64,000 bases of DNA from Holophagae bacterium (GTDB lineage: Bacteria; Acidobacteriota; Holophagae; Acanthopleuribacterales; Acanthopleuribacteraceae), in the NCBI GenBank assembly GCA_030429565.1, contig JAUIFE010000001.1:1302001-1366000 (forward strand), read 5' to 3'. Shown here piece by piece: positions 44,630 through 54,573 of the stretch; the first letter of the stretch is position 1, and every line of letters begins with the position of its first letter. The position numbers were made by a program, and so were the translations under genes. Below the pieces are notes generated by a model. That model ran no database searches. It saw only the letters and a list, made by a program, of their open reading frames with translations, and had not been told where the DNA came from.

Positions 44630-47600
44630 TTATCCCAGCATAACGTGTCGGCCGCAATTCCCAAAGCCCCGCCGCACCAACCAGGCGCGTCGCACTGCCC
44701 GGCGGCGGGCGTTAGACGGGAGCCGACGCAGAAACCGGCGCCTCCTCGGCGACAGCGACACGCGGAGCGGAAGTGTAATGATGACTTCGGCAAAAATGTC
44801 CTTGGTGGCCGACAATTTAATGGTGCCGCCATGTTCGTTGACGACGATATCGCGACACATCGACAAACCCAAGCCGACATGACCAGGTTCGCTCGATTTG
44901 GTGGTGAAAAAGGGTTCGAAAACGCGATCAAAATCATCGCGCGGCACCCCAACCCCATTGTCGCGGAATCGAATTTCAATGCCCTCCGCTAGGTTGCGGG
45001 TCTGCAGCCGAATCTCACCCACAAAACCTTCACCAATCAGGCCGCGTTTCTCGGCGATGGATTCAGCGGCATTGTCGGTCAAATTGATAAAGACGCGGCT
45101 CAAACTTTGCGGTACCAGCCCAACCTTGCCGACAGACTCGTCAAAATCACGCTCGAACTGGATCACCAAACCGGGATCACGGGTACGCAAACTCTGGTAG
45201 GTCAAGGAGACGTACTCGTCGATAAACTTGTTGAGGTTGGCCTCGTGGCGACGCGCGCCGCTGGTACGCGACAGGGCACTCATGCTACTGACAATCGAAT
45301 CGGCGCGGCGGCCGTGCTTCTCGATAACAACGGCGTTCTCGCGCAGGTCATGTAAATCTTCGCGTAAGCCGGCCAACAAGTCACCGCTCAGCGCCTCGCC
45401 TTCACGCGCCTCGAGTTGTTCGCTCAACGCGGTGACCAAATCCAAGGTCAACCCGGCAAAATTATTAATGAAGTTGAGGGGATTCTGAATTTCGTCGGCC
45501 ATACCGGCGGCAAGACTTCCCAGTGATGCTTTTTTATCCTGCAGCACTAACTGGCGGCGGGTTTGCGCTAATTCGTCGTGGCTGCTTTGCAAACGCGCCA
45601 CCAACGCACACTTGGCGACGGCCGCCATCACCAACTCGCGGAAACGGGTCGCCTGGGCGGGGTCAACCCCCGCAAAAGCTTCGGCGTCTTCGGTATTTTC
45701 AAATAACAGGTAACCTTCGAGGCTCTCGCCTGGCTTCAACTCAAGAACCATCATCGATTTAGGTAACGCCTGAGCCCCGAACAAACCGGGATCGTGCAGT
45801 AAGTTAAAGTGCCGTTTCCAGTAAACACCCGCCGCCAGGGTTTCCACATCTTCGGTGAGCCAGTGACACACATCGGCGGCGGCGGTGCTGTGATCGCGTA
45901 ATTCGGTTAAATCACGGCCGAGGGCGGCGACAAAACCAAAGCGATCACGGGTCGGCGTGGGCAACAACAAAGCCCCTTGCGCGGCGCCTTCAAACAACTC
46001 AACCCCTTGGGCGAGCACCATCTGAAGCACACGCGCCATCACATCCTGGCGGTTGATGACTTTCAGTAAACGCTCAAAAGCAGCCAACTCAGCGCAAAGA
46101 TCGGTGACGAGCGCTTTGTTTTCAGCGGCTTGCTTGGTCTGATCAGCCAGTTGTCGCTCCAAACTTCGGGCCACATCCAACAATTGCAGGTGGGTCTTCA
46201 CGCGCGACAAAAGCTCGTTTTTGACAATCGGTTTGGTGATGTAATCGTTGCCCCCGGCTTTGAACCCTTCGACCAAATCGTCTACTTGGTTCTTGGCGGT
46301 CAAAAAGATGACCGGCAAATCCTGCAAAACACGGCGAGCACGAATTTGGCGACACACCTCAAAACCGGACTGTTGGGGCAAAACCACATCCAACAATACC
46401 AAGTCGATCTCGTGGTGGCGCTCAAGCAGTGCCAAGGCCTCGGCGCCGTCGCCGGCTTCCAAGGTTTGATAATCGCGATTGCTCAGATGGTTGACCAGCA
46501 CTTGGCGATTAACCTGTTCATCGTCAACAATCAAGATGGTGAACTGGCCGGCGGACAAAAAGGCGGTGGCTTCATCGGCGGTGACGGCGCGCACGCCGGC
46601 AAGCGTATCGCCCTCGTGTAACGGCAACGGTAGCCCTAAGGCGGCGCGCGCCTCGGGTTCGGCGGCACGTGTCGGCGTTGACGCATCGGCACAGGGTAAG
46701 GTGAAAGAGAAGGTGCTGCCGCGACCGGGGCTCGACGCCAAGCACAACTTGCCACCGTGGCGCCGCACCAAGGCGTGGGCCACGGCCAAACCCAAGCCGG
46801 CGCCAGGTAAACGGAGCATCTCCTCGCTCGCTAAAGCCCGGCGCATGGTTTCACTTTGCTCGGGCGCAAGGCCGACACCGGTATCGGTGACACTGACCCG
46901 CAGCCAAGCGCCCTGCACCTCGGCACTCAGCGTAATCGAACCCTGTTGGGTATGGTTGACCGCATTGCCGATCAGATTAAATAGTATTTGCTGCAGCCGG
47001 TATTCATCGGCGGCGGCGTCGGGCAAGGTTTCGGGGACCTGTTGATGCAGCACCAAACCTTTGTCGCGCGCACCGGCCTCCAGCAGCGTCACCACCATCC
47101 GCGCCACCGCGGGCAACTGAACCCGGCGCGGGTAAAGCTGGAACGTGTTGGCGGCGAGCCGCGTGTAATCGAGGATGTCGTCGACCAGTTGCCGCAAGCG
47201 CCGACCACTTTGCGCAATAAGTACCAGTTGATCCAAGGGCGCTTCGATTTGGCGCCGACGCAAACTGTCGGAGAACGATTCAGCCAAACCAATCATGCCG
47301 TCGAGCGGCGCACGCAGTTGGTCTGCGGTCGTCGCCAAAACCTGGTTTTTCATCAAGTCGACCTGTTGCAAATGCTGAACACGGCCACGCTCGTAAGCCA
47401 ACTTGCCACGTTGCACGCGCAAGTACGCGTAAACCAAGACGCCAAAAACGAGAAAATACAGCGCATAAGCCCACCAGGACCGCCACGGCGGCGGGCGCAT
47501 ACGCAGCGCAACCACACGCGGTCGGTCGGTCCATTTACCGTCGGGATTAGCGGCTGAGACGCGCAAGGTATAGCGGCCGGGATCCAATTCCGTGTAGGTC

Positions 47601-49927
47601 ACAAACCGCTTATCGGCACCCACTTCAACCCAATCCTTATCAAAACCCTCCAGTTGGTATCGGTAGCGATTTTGACTGGGGTTTCCGTAGTGAAGGGCGG
47701 CAAATTCAAAGGAGATGACGCGATCGCGATAGCCAAAGTCAAGGTGTTCCGTTTGGCGAAGCGGGACATTAAGCGGTGAGCCAGGCTGGACGACCCGGGG
47801 TTTCACACTTTGGTTGAGAATCAAAAGATCGGTGAGCACGATTTCCGGCGCGTAGGGATCGTCGACCAAATCACCCGGCAAGAAGCCACTGACCCCGCCA
47901 AAACCGCCAAAACACAACTCACCGCTGAGCTTGCGCGCGGCGGCGGCAACGTTGTAACCGCGAGGTTGGGCACCGTCAAGCGGACGCCAATGACGCCAGG
48001 TCATCGTTTCGGGATCCAGCTTTGAGAGCCCCTTGTTGGTCGCAACCCACAAAAAGCCGGCCTCGTCCTCCAACATGGCACGCACGTCAATCGACATCAT
48101 GCCGTCGGCGTAGGCGCTTGTCTGCCAAGACGCGCGCTCGGGAAAATCGGGATCGTATTGACGCAGGCGATTGAGGCCGCCGGGCGTGCCCACCCACAAG
48201 CGACTCTGCGAGTCCTCCAACAGGGCAACCACCCGGTTGTGAGACAAGCTGTCCAGCCGTTCGGGATCGTGGCTAATACGGTGAAAACGTCCCGTTTTGC
48301 GATCCATGTGGTTGAGGCCTTGAAAGGTGCCGACCCACAGCCGTCCCTCGCGGTCCTCAAGCACGGTACTGACCTCGTCAAAGCTCAATGACGAGGAATC
48401 CCCTTCCCGAGAGCGATACACGGTGGCGCGGCCGGTCTTGCGGTCGAAGCGATTGAGGCCGCCGCCCCAGGTTCCCACCCAAAAGTTACCCAACTGGTCT
48501 TCGAACAGCGTGCGCACATAGGCATGACTCAATCCCTGCTCACTCGCCGGGAAACGGGTAAAAGTGCCCTCGGCGCGGTTGAATCGATTGAGACCGGCGT
48601 CACGCGTCCCCACCCAGACGACCCCGGTCGCGCCGGCGGTCAGACAGGTCACCTCGTCGGAACTCAAACTCAGGCGATCCGCAGCGCGATGGCGAAAATG
48701 GGTATAGGTTTGCCGGCTGTCGCGGTAACGACTCAGGCCCGCCCGCGTCCCAATCCACAGGTCGCCGAAGGGATCCTGGACCAGGGCGGTAACGTTATCG
48801 TTAATCAAGCTGTTGGGATTGTCCGGTCGATGGGCATACCGCGAAAAACGCCGCGAGGCCGCTGTCAGCAAATCAATCCCGCCACCGTAACCACCAACCC
48901 ACAAATTACCGGTTCGATCCACCATCAAACTCAAGATGTTGTCGTCACTGACGCTGTCGGCGTCGCCGGCACGATGGCGGTAGCGCAACATGGTGCCTTT
49001 AGCGGCGTCAAAATAATGCAAGCCACCATTGCCGGAGCCCAACCAAAACCGGTCGTAACCATCCGGGCAAATCACCCAAATTTTGTCCTCGGTCAAGCCG
49101 TGTGGGTCGTCGGGCCGGCGCCGGTAGACCTGTTCGACCTTACCGGAATCGGGATTTAAACGGTTGAGACCGCCGCCATAGGTGGCAATCCACAGGTTGC
49201 CGCGACGGTCTTCAACGAGGTGTTTAACGTTGTTGTGGCTGAGGCTGTCGGCCGACTGGGGGTCGTGAACAAAGCGCTGGAAGTCGTTGGTTTCGGGCCG
49301 AAACAAGGCCAAACCGCTTTTGCCACCCACCCATAAACGCCCCCGGCTATCGCGCAGCAAGGTGTGCAAGCTATTTCCTGGCAAACTGTTAGGTTGATCA
49401 GGGTGGTGCCGATAGATGGCCGCACCGCCGGTTTGAGGGTTGAACCGCTGCAGGCCGTCGCCCCAGGTCGCCAACCAAAATTCACCGTCACCGGTCGGCA
49501 ACAGCCCCACCACGGTGAGCCCACTTTCAGCAACACCACCCTCACGCCGAAAAGTCGTCGCCTGCTCAAGCCCGGGGTCAAAGCGGCATAACCCGCCGCC
49601 GGCGGTGCCAAGCCACAGCATGCCGTCCTCATCTTCGTGAAGCGCGTAAACCGTATTCCCGCTAATCGCGTGCGGGTCGGTTTTGTCGTGGCGGTAAACT
49701 TTGAAACGGTAGCCGTCAAAACGAACCAAACCTTCCGCCGTCCCGAACCACATAAACCCCAAACGGTCCTGCAGCATGCAGTGAATGCCGCCCTGGGTAA
49801 GGCCGTGCCGTTCAGCAATGCGTTGGAAGCCGACCTGTTGCTCGCGAGCAACAAGCGGAACACCTGCCAACAACAGCGCCAAGCCGAAGAAAGCAAAAAA
49901 TGTGGCGCGCCAACTGCGAATCGTCAT
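44630..49927 (-). CDS. Propeller-type hybrid sensor kinase with both H-boxes mutated (H to D)
   Basis: A 1765-residue single polypeptide. N-terminal signal/anchor (about 8-27); many Reg_prop beta-propeller repeats (about 30-700, motifs like LWLGTxGGG); a Y_Y_Y domain; a membrane helix (about 815-835). Next is a HisKA-like dimer domain with ADQLRAPLDGMIGL, where the usual phosphoacceptor His is Asp (D869, codon GAC). Then HATPase (N-box ILFNLIGNAVNH, DTGVGL, GAGLGLAVA), a receiver (phospho-Asp D1180 in LLDVVLP, lysine in ITKPI), a GAF-like region, and a second kinase core with ADEIQNPL, again Asp (D1478), plus HATPase (NLTDNAAESI, DNGVGV, GHVGLGLS). Both codons are GAC, one base from CAC. Confidence 0.9.
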   Translation of the reverse strand: MTIRSWRATFFAFFGLALLLAGVPLVAREQQVGFQRIAERHGLTQGGIHCMLQDRLGFMWFGTAEGLVRFDGYRFKVYRHDKTDPHAISGNTVYALHEDEDGMLWLGTAGGGLCRFDPGLEQATTFRREGGVAESGLTVVGLLPTGDGEFWLATWGDGLQRFNPQTGGAAIYRHHPDQPNSLPGNSLHTLLRDSRGRLWVGGKSGLALFRPETNDFQRFVHDPQSADSLSHNNVKHLVEDRRGNLWIATYGGGLNRLNPDSGKVEQVYRRRPDDPHGLTEDKIWVICPDGYDRFWLGSGNGGLHYFDAAKGTMLRYRHRAGDADSVSDDNILSLMVDRTGNLWVGGYGGGIDLLTAASRRFSRYAHRPDNPNSLINDNVTALVQDPFGDLWIGTRAGLSRYRDSRQTYTHFRHRAADRLSLSSDEVTCLTAGATGVVWVGTRDAGLNRFNRAEGTFTRFPASEQGLSHAYVRTLFEDQLGNFWVGTWGGGLNRFDRKTGRATVYRSREGDSSSLSFDEVSTVLEDREGRLWVGTFQGLNHMDRKTGRFHRISHDPERLDSLSHNRVVALLEDSQSRLWVGTPGGLNRLRQYDPDFPERASWQTSAYADGMMSIDVRAMLEDEAGFLWVATNKGLSKLDPETMTWRHWRPLDGAQPRGYNVAAAARKLSGELCFGGFGGVSGFLPGDLVDDPYAPEIVLTDLLILNQSVKPRVVQPGSPLNVPLRQTEHLDFGYRDRVISFEFAALHYGNPSQNRYRYQLEGFDKDWVEVGADKRFVTYTELDPGRYTLRVSAANPDGKWTDRPRVVALRMRPPPWRSWWAYALYFLVFGVLVYAYLRVQRGKLAYERGRVQHLQQVDLMKNQVLATTADQLRAPLDGMIGLAESFSDSLRRRQIEAPLDQLVLIAQSGRRLRQLVDDILDYTRLAANTFQLYPRRVQLPAVARMVVTLLEAGARDKGLVLHQQVPETLPDAAADEYRLQQILFNLIGNAVNHTQQGSITLSAEVQGAWLRVSVTDTGVGLAPEQSETMRRALASEEMLRLPGAGLGLAVAHALVRRHGGKLCLASSPGRGSTFSFTLPCADASTPTRAAEPEARAALGLPLPLHEGDTLAGVRAVTADEATAFLSAGQFTILIVDDEQVNRQVLVNHLSNRDYQTLEAGDGAEALALLERHHEIDLVLLDVVLPQQSGFEVCRQIRARRVLQDLPVIFLTAKNQVDDLVEGFKAGGNDYITKPIVKNELLSRVKTHLQLLDVARSLERQLADQTKQAAENKALVTDLCAELAAFERLLKVINRQDVMARVLQMVLAQGVELFEGAAQGALLLPTPTRDRFGFVAALGRDLTELRDHSTAAADVCHWLTEDVETLAAGVYWKRHFNLLHDPGLFGAQALPKSMMVLELKPGESLEGYLLFENTEDAEAFAGVDPAQATRFRELVMAAVAKCALVARLQSSHDELAQTRRQLVLQDKKASLGSLAAGMADEIQNPLNFINNFAGLTLDLVTALSEQLEAREGEALSGDLLAGLREDLHDLRENAVVIEKHGRRADSIVSSMSALSRTSGARRHEANLNKFIDEYVSLTYQSLRTRDPGLVIQFERDFDESVGKVGLVPQSLSRVFINLTDNAAESIAEKRGLIGEGFVGEIRLQTRNLAEGIEIRFRDNGVGVPRDDFDRVFEPFFTTKSSEPGHVGLGLSMCRDIVVNEHGGTIKLSATKDIFAEVIITLPLRVSLSPRRRRFLRRLPSNARRRAVRRAWLVRRGFGNCGRHVMLG

Positions 49928-50684
49928 GTTCCAACCAGTTGCTAACTCACTGTCTAAAATAGGTTTCTGAATGGATTGGGGTGATGGTCAACGCTTCAAT
50001 TATAACAAATTGACGGCGAAAACCGGGGCTGATTTTATGCGAACCCATCGCAGCGGGAAAATTAGGCCCATACCGCAAACCCACCAACGAACATGTCCGG
50101 CACCGCAACGAACCCAAAACGATCAAAAAACCAACAAGCAACAGGGGTGCAACATCACAAAAACACTGACGCTTCACAACGAATTTTCCTGAAAATACAT
50201 TCATCCGAACACGAGCGCAACGACACCACAACACATCACTTCTCAAGGGTTTTCACACCCGACAGTTCTTCCCAAATACGGCTAATAAATGTCAACAGGT
50301 CGTCTACATAGAGGCTTATATAGGTAAAGTTTTAGAAGCGACTTTTTTCACTAAAAATTCACAACCCCGCGCCAACCAACTAATAAAATTAGGGTTATCT
50401 TCCATCGCCTACCAAAAGTTATCGCCTTTTTGATACTTAGCAACAATAATTTATTGAAAGACCCCTCACTTTTACGGCAATATAAGAGCTCACATCGGTC
50501 GCGCACTTTCCTCCGTAATCATAACTTGTCTTTCACAACGCAACATCGGTGTATCTCGCCGCCCTCCTTCTGGACCTATTGGATGTAACCGTTCCGCGCC
50601 GCCCTACCTACCCGGGCCGCACCTTATCCATCAAACGAGACCTCTCTCTTTTCCCTTTTATGCATATGACTCAGAGTGACGATC
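49928..50684. other. 757-base AT-rich divergent intergenic region
   Basis: Between two divergent signalling genes. Short frames of about 60-100 residues on both strands lack ribosome sites and family character. 50310-50530 is the most AT-rich part of the window, with TTATATAGG near 50319-50327 and CAATATAAGAG near 50478-50488 that could serve as -10 elements for the kinase. Function otherwise unknown. Confidence 0.4.
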
Positions 50685-51779
50685 ATGAAGTGTGTTTCCT
50701 GCGACTACGAATTTGGCGAAGGAACCCTATTCTGTGGGGTTTGTAGCTCGCCGTTGGTGAATCTTGCCGTTATGGAAGGCGGCCTGCTCATCATCACCGA
50801 TACCAACCAGGCTATTTTGCAACGCGTCTTGGCACCCGATTACCGGGTTCAGGGTAAATTGGCCGATGGCGGCATGGCCTGCGTTTACCACATCGTTGAC
50901 AACCGTACCGAAGAAGCCATGGCGTTTAAGGTGCTGCCGTTGGAGCGCGCCGGTGATCCCGAAACGGTCGCCCAATTCGAACGCGAATCGCGCCTGTTGG
51001 CCGAACTGTTCCACCCACACATCATTCCACTCTACGACGCCGGCAAAATCGCGCGTTTTCACTACCTGGCGATGCCGATGATGACGGGCGGTGACCTCAA
51101 GAAACGCATCGAACAAGGGCCGCGTTTGCGCGAATCACTGCGTATCTTCCACCAAGTGTTGGACGCACTGGCCTATGCCCACAACTCAGGGCTAACCCAC
51201 CGCGACATTAAACCGGCCAACATCCTCTTCGACGACTACGACCGCGCCTATTTGGCCGATTTCGGCATCGCCTGGCTGGCCAATGAGGCCGGCGCCGAAG
51301 GCCACGGCCAAGGCTTGGGAACCCCCAACTATGCCAGCCCCGAACAGTTACTCGGCGAAGGCGTGGGGCCCGCTTCCGATATTTATTCGCTGGGCGTCGT
51401 GTTTTACGAAATGCTCACCGGCTGCCGCCTGTTTACCGGCGCCAATCCCAAAGAGGTGGTGTTGGCCCACCTGCACGACGAACCCGTGCCGCCCTCGCAT
51501 CACAACGCCAACCTGCCACCGGCCTTGGAAACCCTGCTCTTGCAAATGCTGGCTAAAGACTTCGAAGACCGTTTCGCCAACGCCGAAGCCCTCCAAGACC
51601 ACATTCAAGCGACACCTGAATTACGGGCACTGTTTGAAGATTTCAACAAACCGGACAAAGACGACCGGCACAACCAAGAGGTACCACCGCCGCGCCGTCC
51701 TCCGATTGTGAAAAGCAAACCGCGCGGTAAGTTACGCAGTTTAATCGACATAGCCTTGGGTCGTGCGCTCACAGCTTAG
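50685..51779 (+). CDS. Zinc-ribbon Ser/Thr protein kinase, soluble, with weak Gly loop
   Basis: A 364-residue kinase with an N-terminal zinc ribbon (CVSC...CGVC, residues 3-21) and a kinase domain (about 50-310). The Gly-rich loop reads LADGGMACVY where the family has LGxGGMGxVY, so two glycines are Ala. Lys (AFKVLP), HRDIKPAN, ADFGIAW and SPEQ are intact, so activity is likely. There is no membrane helix; the C-terminus is basic and Pro-rich. ATG 50685 was chosen; a GTG at 50676 is three codons upstream. There is no strong ribosome site for either. It converges with the candidate effector gene. Confidence 0.9.
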   Translation: MKCVSCDYEFGEGTLFCGVCSSPLVNLAVMEGGLLIITDTNQAILQRVLAPDYRVQGKLADGGMACVYHIVDNRTEEAMAFKVLPLERAGDPETVAQFERESRLLAELFHPHIIPLYDAGKIARFHYLAMPMMTGGDLKKRIEQGPRLRESLRIFHQVLDALAYAHNSGLTHRDIKPANILFDDYDRAYLADFGIAWLANEAGAEGHGQGLGTPNYASPEQLLGEGVGPASDIYSLGVVFYEMLTGCRLFTGANPKEVVLAHLHDEPVPPSHHNANLPPALETLLLQMLAKDFEDRFANAEALQDHIQATPELRALFEDFNKPDKDDRHNQEVPPPRRPPIVKSKPRGKLRSLIDIALGRALTA

Positions 51780-51889
51780 TCCAAGCCGGAAAAACCCGGC
51801 TTTGATCGGCGTCAATTCAATCCGCACACGCTTTCATCGCGGAGCTTCCTACGTGTGGTTGCGCGAAAGCGCCCTGTCCACACAGAAGC

Positions 51890-53965
51890 TTAAAGCTGGT
51901 CGCGGCCTTCTTTAACCTCTTTCATCGCCAACTTGATCGCTTGAATGTTGGGATCAAAGGCGCTGTCTTGGTTGGCAAGCCGTTCGGCGTGCTCCAGCAG
52001 GTCGGTTAACACACTGAGCGCCTTGTCGTAATCGAAACGCTCCTGGCTGCCGTTGACAAGCTTGGCAATCTCAACGGCTTCCTTTTGGATCGAACTGATT
52101 TGGGTTTTGGTGTCTTTGCCACGCAACGCCATCATCTCGGCAATTTGCCCGTGAAAGCCAACCTTGTCCTTTTTGGAAAAATCGCCTTTGAGCAGCTCGC
52201 GTAAATTCGAAACGCCTTTGCTGGTGGTGGACAACATGGTCTCGCGGTCGGTGGTGCTGCGCGCCAACGCCAATTGAAAGCGCGGTAACTGCAAGCGCGC
52301 AAAGGTTTTCGCTTCCGGTGAGGAACGTACGCGACCAAGTAGATTGGTTAAATCCCCGACCGTAATCGCGCTGAACTTAGCGGTTTGCGAACGGTCCATA
52401 CCTTCGTAAATAATGTTGTTGAGCAATAACTCGCCTTCTTTCAAATACGACATATTGGAACCAATGCTGCCGATTTCCAAGGCGGTGCTGGCCGCGTCGG
52501 TCAAGTTACGCACTTCTTCCAACTGAGTTTCTGAATTCTGCGCCAGATTCGATTGAATTTCCAAGGATTGGGTCCATTCCGTCATGCGGATATGGCCGGC
52601 CATGCCGTCCTGAAGGTCCTTGGTCACCTTCACAAAATCAGTCAGAGACGCGTTTGAACCCAGCAACAACTGACCGGCGATAAACTCGCTTTCTACAGCG
52701 GCCCGTTCGGTGTAATCGCGCACGTAGAGATCGGAACTGTGGGAGAAATCGCGAACATGGTGATCCGATTTGGTGAACTCGCGGGTGCCGAGATCAAAGG
52801 CCAAACGATCCTTAACCACCGGTGGAATTTGATCTTTAAAGCTGTTGGTGCCGTCGGCAAGAGATTGTTGAAAGGAGTGCGTCAGCTCGTGGCTGAGGGT
52901 TTTGAAAATCAAGGTTGGGTCGTTGCTTTCCATGGTTTGTTGGCGCAAATTCATGACGCGCGTGTTCAGCAGTGGTTGACGTGCGGCGGAGTCACTCGAT
53001 TGGTTGAGCTGTAAAACAACATCGTTGGGATAACCGTGAGTTTCGGCGTGAAGCTTCATGAACTCGTGCACCACTTTTTGGCGGTCCCCACTGCTTAAAT
53101 CCTTCCATACATTGCTCTTGGGATTAAACACCGACTGAAGGTCAACTTGTTTGGATTCACTTTTCACGGTCAGTGTCAGCTTGGTGGTCGCCAATTTATC
53201 AACCAGGCTCTTGACCATGGAAAAACGCAAACCGCGTTCAATGGCGGCGAAGTCGGTGTTGCTGTTGCTGAGCGGTGGCGCGAGCGCGCGCGTAATGTTG
53301 CCCATCGAGTGGTCACCGTTAATGGCGGCGTCATGGCTGTCGTTGACGATCGCCTGCTTGAGTTGCAAGGTCATACCTTTCAGCGAGTTGGATATTTGGT
53401 CGCGTTGCCGAGCCGAGACCAGCTCGGAAACGCGTTTGGCCATCATGTTGGCCACCAAAGTGACCACCTTGTCGGCGGAACTGCCGTGTACGGTAATAAA
53501 TTTCTTCACCACATCTTCAACAGCATCTGTAATCGCCTCTTTTTCGCGATTACCCAAATTGCCCGGCCACGCCATTTCATCTTTCAATTTATTCATAATG
53601 AGAGTCTTGACCGTCGCCGGCGACGAAAGGTTTTCGGTGTTGATAAAGTTGTCACGCAGTGTGTCGGCACGGGAAATGATGTCGGTGATCTGGTCCCCGG
53701 TGAGCCCGTGTGAATCAACATGCGCTTTGGCGTCGAACACGTCGGCGAATTCCTCGTTGAGGATGTAGTCCATGGCTTCACGCGCAATTTGAGGCGTGTA
53801 ATGGGTGTCCAACATATTTTTTAAAGCGTTAAACACCGCCGTATTTTCTTTGGTCGACGTGGTGCTGGTGGTGCCGACAACCTTGGTCCCAAGCCAGTTC
53901 ATCTTGGCATTGTTGTCTTCGATTTTGCCCGCAAAGGTGTTCATTTGAGAACGGGTAATCGCCAT
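51890..53965 (-). CDS. Candidate type III secreted effector with HExxH metallopeptidase motif
   Basis: I do not recognise a named family over the whole 691 residues. The N-terminus lacks a Sec signal and is Thr/Ser/Asn-rich (residues 1-45), as type III signals often are. Around H359-H363 lies TLSHELTHSFQQ, an HExxH zinc motif of the gluzincin type. The acidic YTERAAVESEF region (about 418-428) could give the third ligand. The rest is helical with few hydrophobic stretches and no membrane helix. Two CesT-like chaperone genes lie directly upstream on the same strand, 52 bases before its AAGGAAGG site. Effector status is inferred from that neighbourhood. Confidence 0.7.
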   Translation of the reverse strand: MAITRSQMNTFAGKIEDNNAKMNWLGTKVVGTTSTTSTKENTAVFNALKNMLDTHYTPQIAREAMDYILNEEFADVFDAKAHVDSHGLTGDQITDIISRADTLRDNFINTENLSSPATVKTLIMNKLKDEMAWPGNLGNREKEAITDAVEDVVKKFITVHGSSADKVVTLVANMMAKRVSELVSARQRDQISNSLKGMTLQLKQAIVNDSHDAAINGDHSMGNITRALAPPLSNSNTDFAAIERGLRFSMVKSLVDKLATTKLTLTVKSESKQVDLQSVFNPKSNVWKDLSSGDRQKVVHEFMKLHAETHGYPNDVVLQLNQSSDSAARQPLLNTRVMNLRQQTMESNDPTLIFKTLSHELTHSFQQSLADGTNSFKDQIPPVVKDRLAFDLGTREFTKSDHHVRDFSHSSDLYVRDYTERAAVESEFIAGQLLLGSNASLTDFVKVTKDLQDGMAGHIRMTEWTQSLEIQSNLAQNSETQLEEVRNLTDAASTALEIGSIGSNMSYLKEGELLLNNIIYEGMDRSQTAKFSAITVGDLTNLLGRVRSSPEAKTFARLQLPRFQLALARSTTDRETMLSTTSKGVSNLRELLKGDFSKKDKVGFHGQIAEMMALRGKDTKTQISSIQKEAVEIAKLVNGSQERFDYDKALSVLTDLLEHAERLANQDSAFDPNIQAIKLAMKEVKEGRDQL

Positions 53966-54017
53966 CTTGCCTTCCTTATGCGGCCGCCGGCCGCCGTCGT
54001 TTCCGCACCCGCCGTCG

Positions 54018-54512
54018 TTAGGCGAATCGGGTGGGATCGTATTGCGTCATCAGGCCGGCGGCATCCACCGGCGCGCTGTTCTCGGCACCCTCGTCTTCAG
54101 CCAGACCGTTTGCTTTTCGAATCAAACCCAACCACAGGTCGGCAACCTCAGCCAAACTATCGACCCGCTCGGCGAGCAAGCCCAGATCAAGCTCGAACAA
54201 AGCCAATCTCGCTTGTAAAACCATGGTGTGATGGTCTTTTTCGTAGGCCAGGGTCGCCCCGGCCGTACGCCGCCAAAAGAGGTTGGCGGTCATGGCGTAT
54301 TCAATGATGTTGTCGCGATTCAATTCAGGCAGTCCGCCCAACATCACAAACATCAAGACCTCTTGCACGGGTGCCACATACTGGAAGTGGACCTCCACGC
54401 CTTCTTGCACCACCAGCGCGGCGAAGCCGGCCTCGGTCCATTCCGGCGCCGCCAAACCACGTGCCTCGGCCAATCCGGCAACCAATTCGATGAGCTGTTG
54501 TTGCTGTTGCAT
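54018..54512 (-). CDS. CesT-like type III secretion chaperone (proximal copy)
   Basis: A 164-residue acidic protein. The central block VLMFVMLGGLPEL ... YAMTANLFWRRTAGATLAYEKDHHTMVLQARLAL has the strand-helix-strand pattern of the CesT/SycH-type class I chaperone fold: the ANLFW helix, then the LAYE and MVLQ strands. It is clearly related to the neighbouring 164-residue protein (VLxFVMLG, YAxxANLFW and TAGxxLAY shared). In characterised systems such proteins form dimers that bind an effector's N-terminal region and keep it unfolded. It lies 52 bases upstream of the HExxH gene, so it may serve that protein. Confidence 0.7.
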   Translation of the reverse strand: MQQQQQLIELVAGLAEARGLAAPEWTEAGFAALVVQEGVEVHFQYVAPVQEVLMFVMLGGLPELNRDNIIEYAMTANLFWRRTAGATLAYEKDHHTMVLQARLALFELDLGLLAERVDSLAEVADLWLGLIRKANGLAEDEGAENSAPVDAAGLMTQYDPTRFA

Positions 54513-54573
54513 GGCACACCCTTTTTTCTGCTGTGTCCGAATGACGCGGTGAAACCCGCGTTCCGACGACGTT

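Noticed and set aside
49947..50246. 99-codon minus-strand frame upstream of the hybrid kinase
   Set aside because: No ribosome site or family character; the likely promoter region of the kinase lies here.
51783..51802. AAGCCGG-N6-CCGGCTT hairpin between converging genes
   Set aside because: Stem of seven pairs without a T-run on either strand; too weak to call a terminator.
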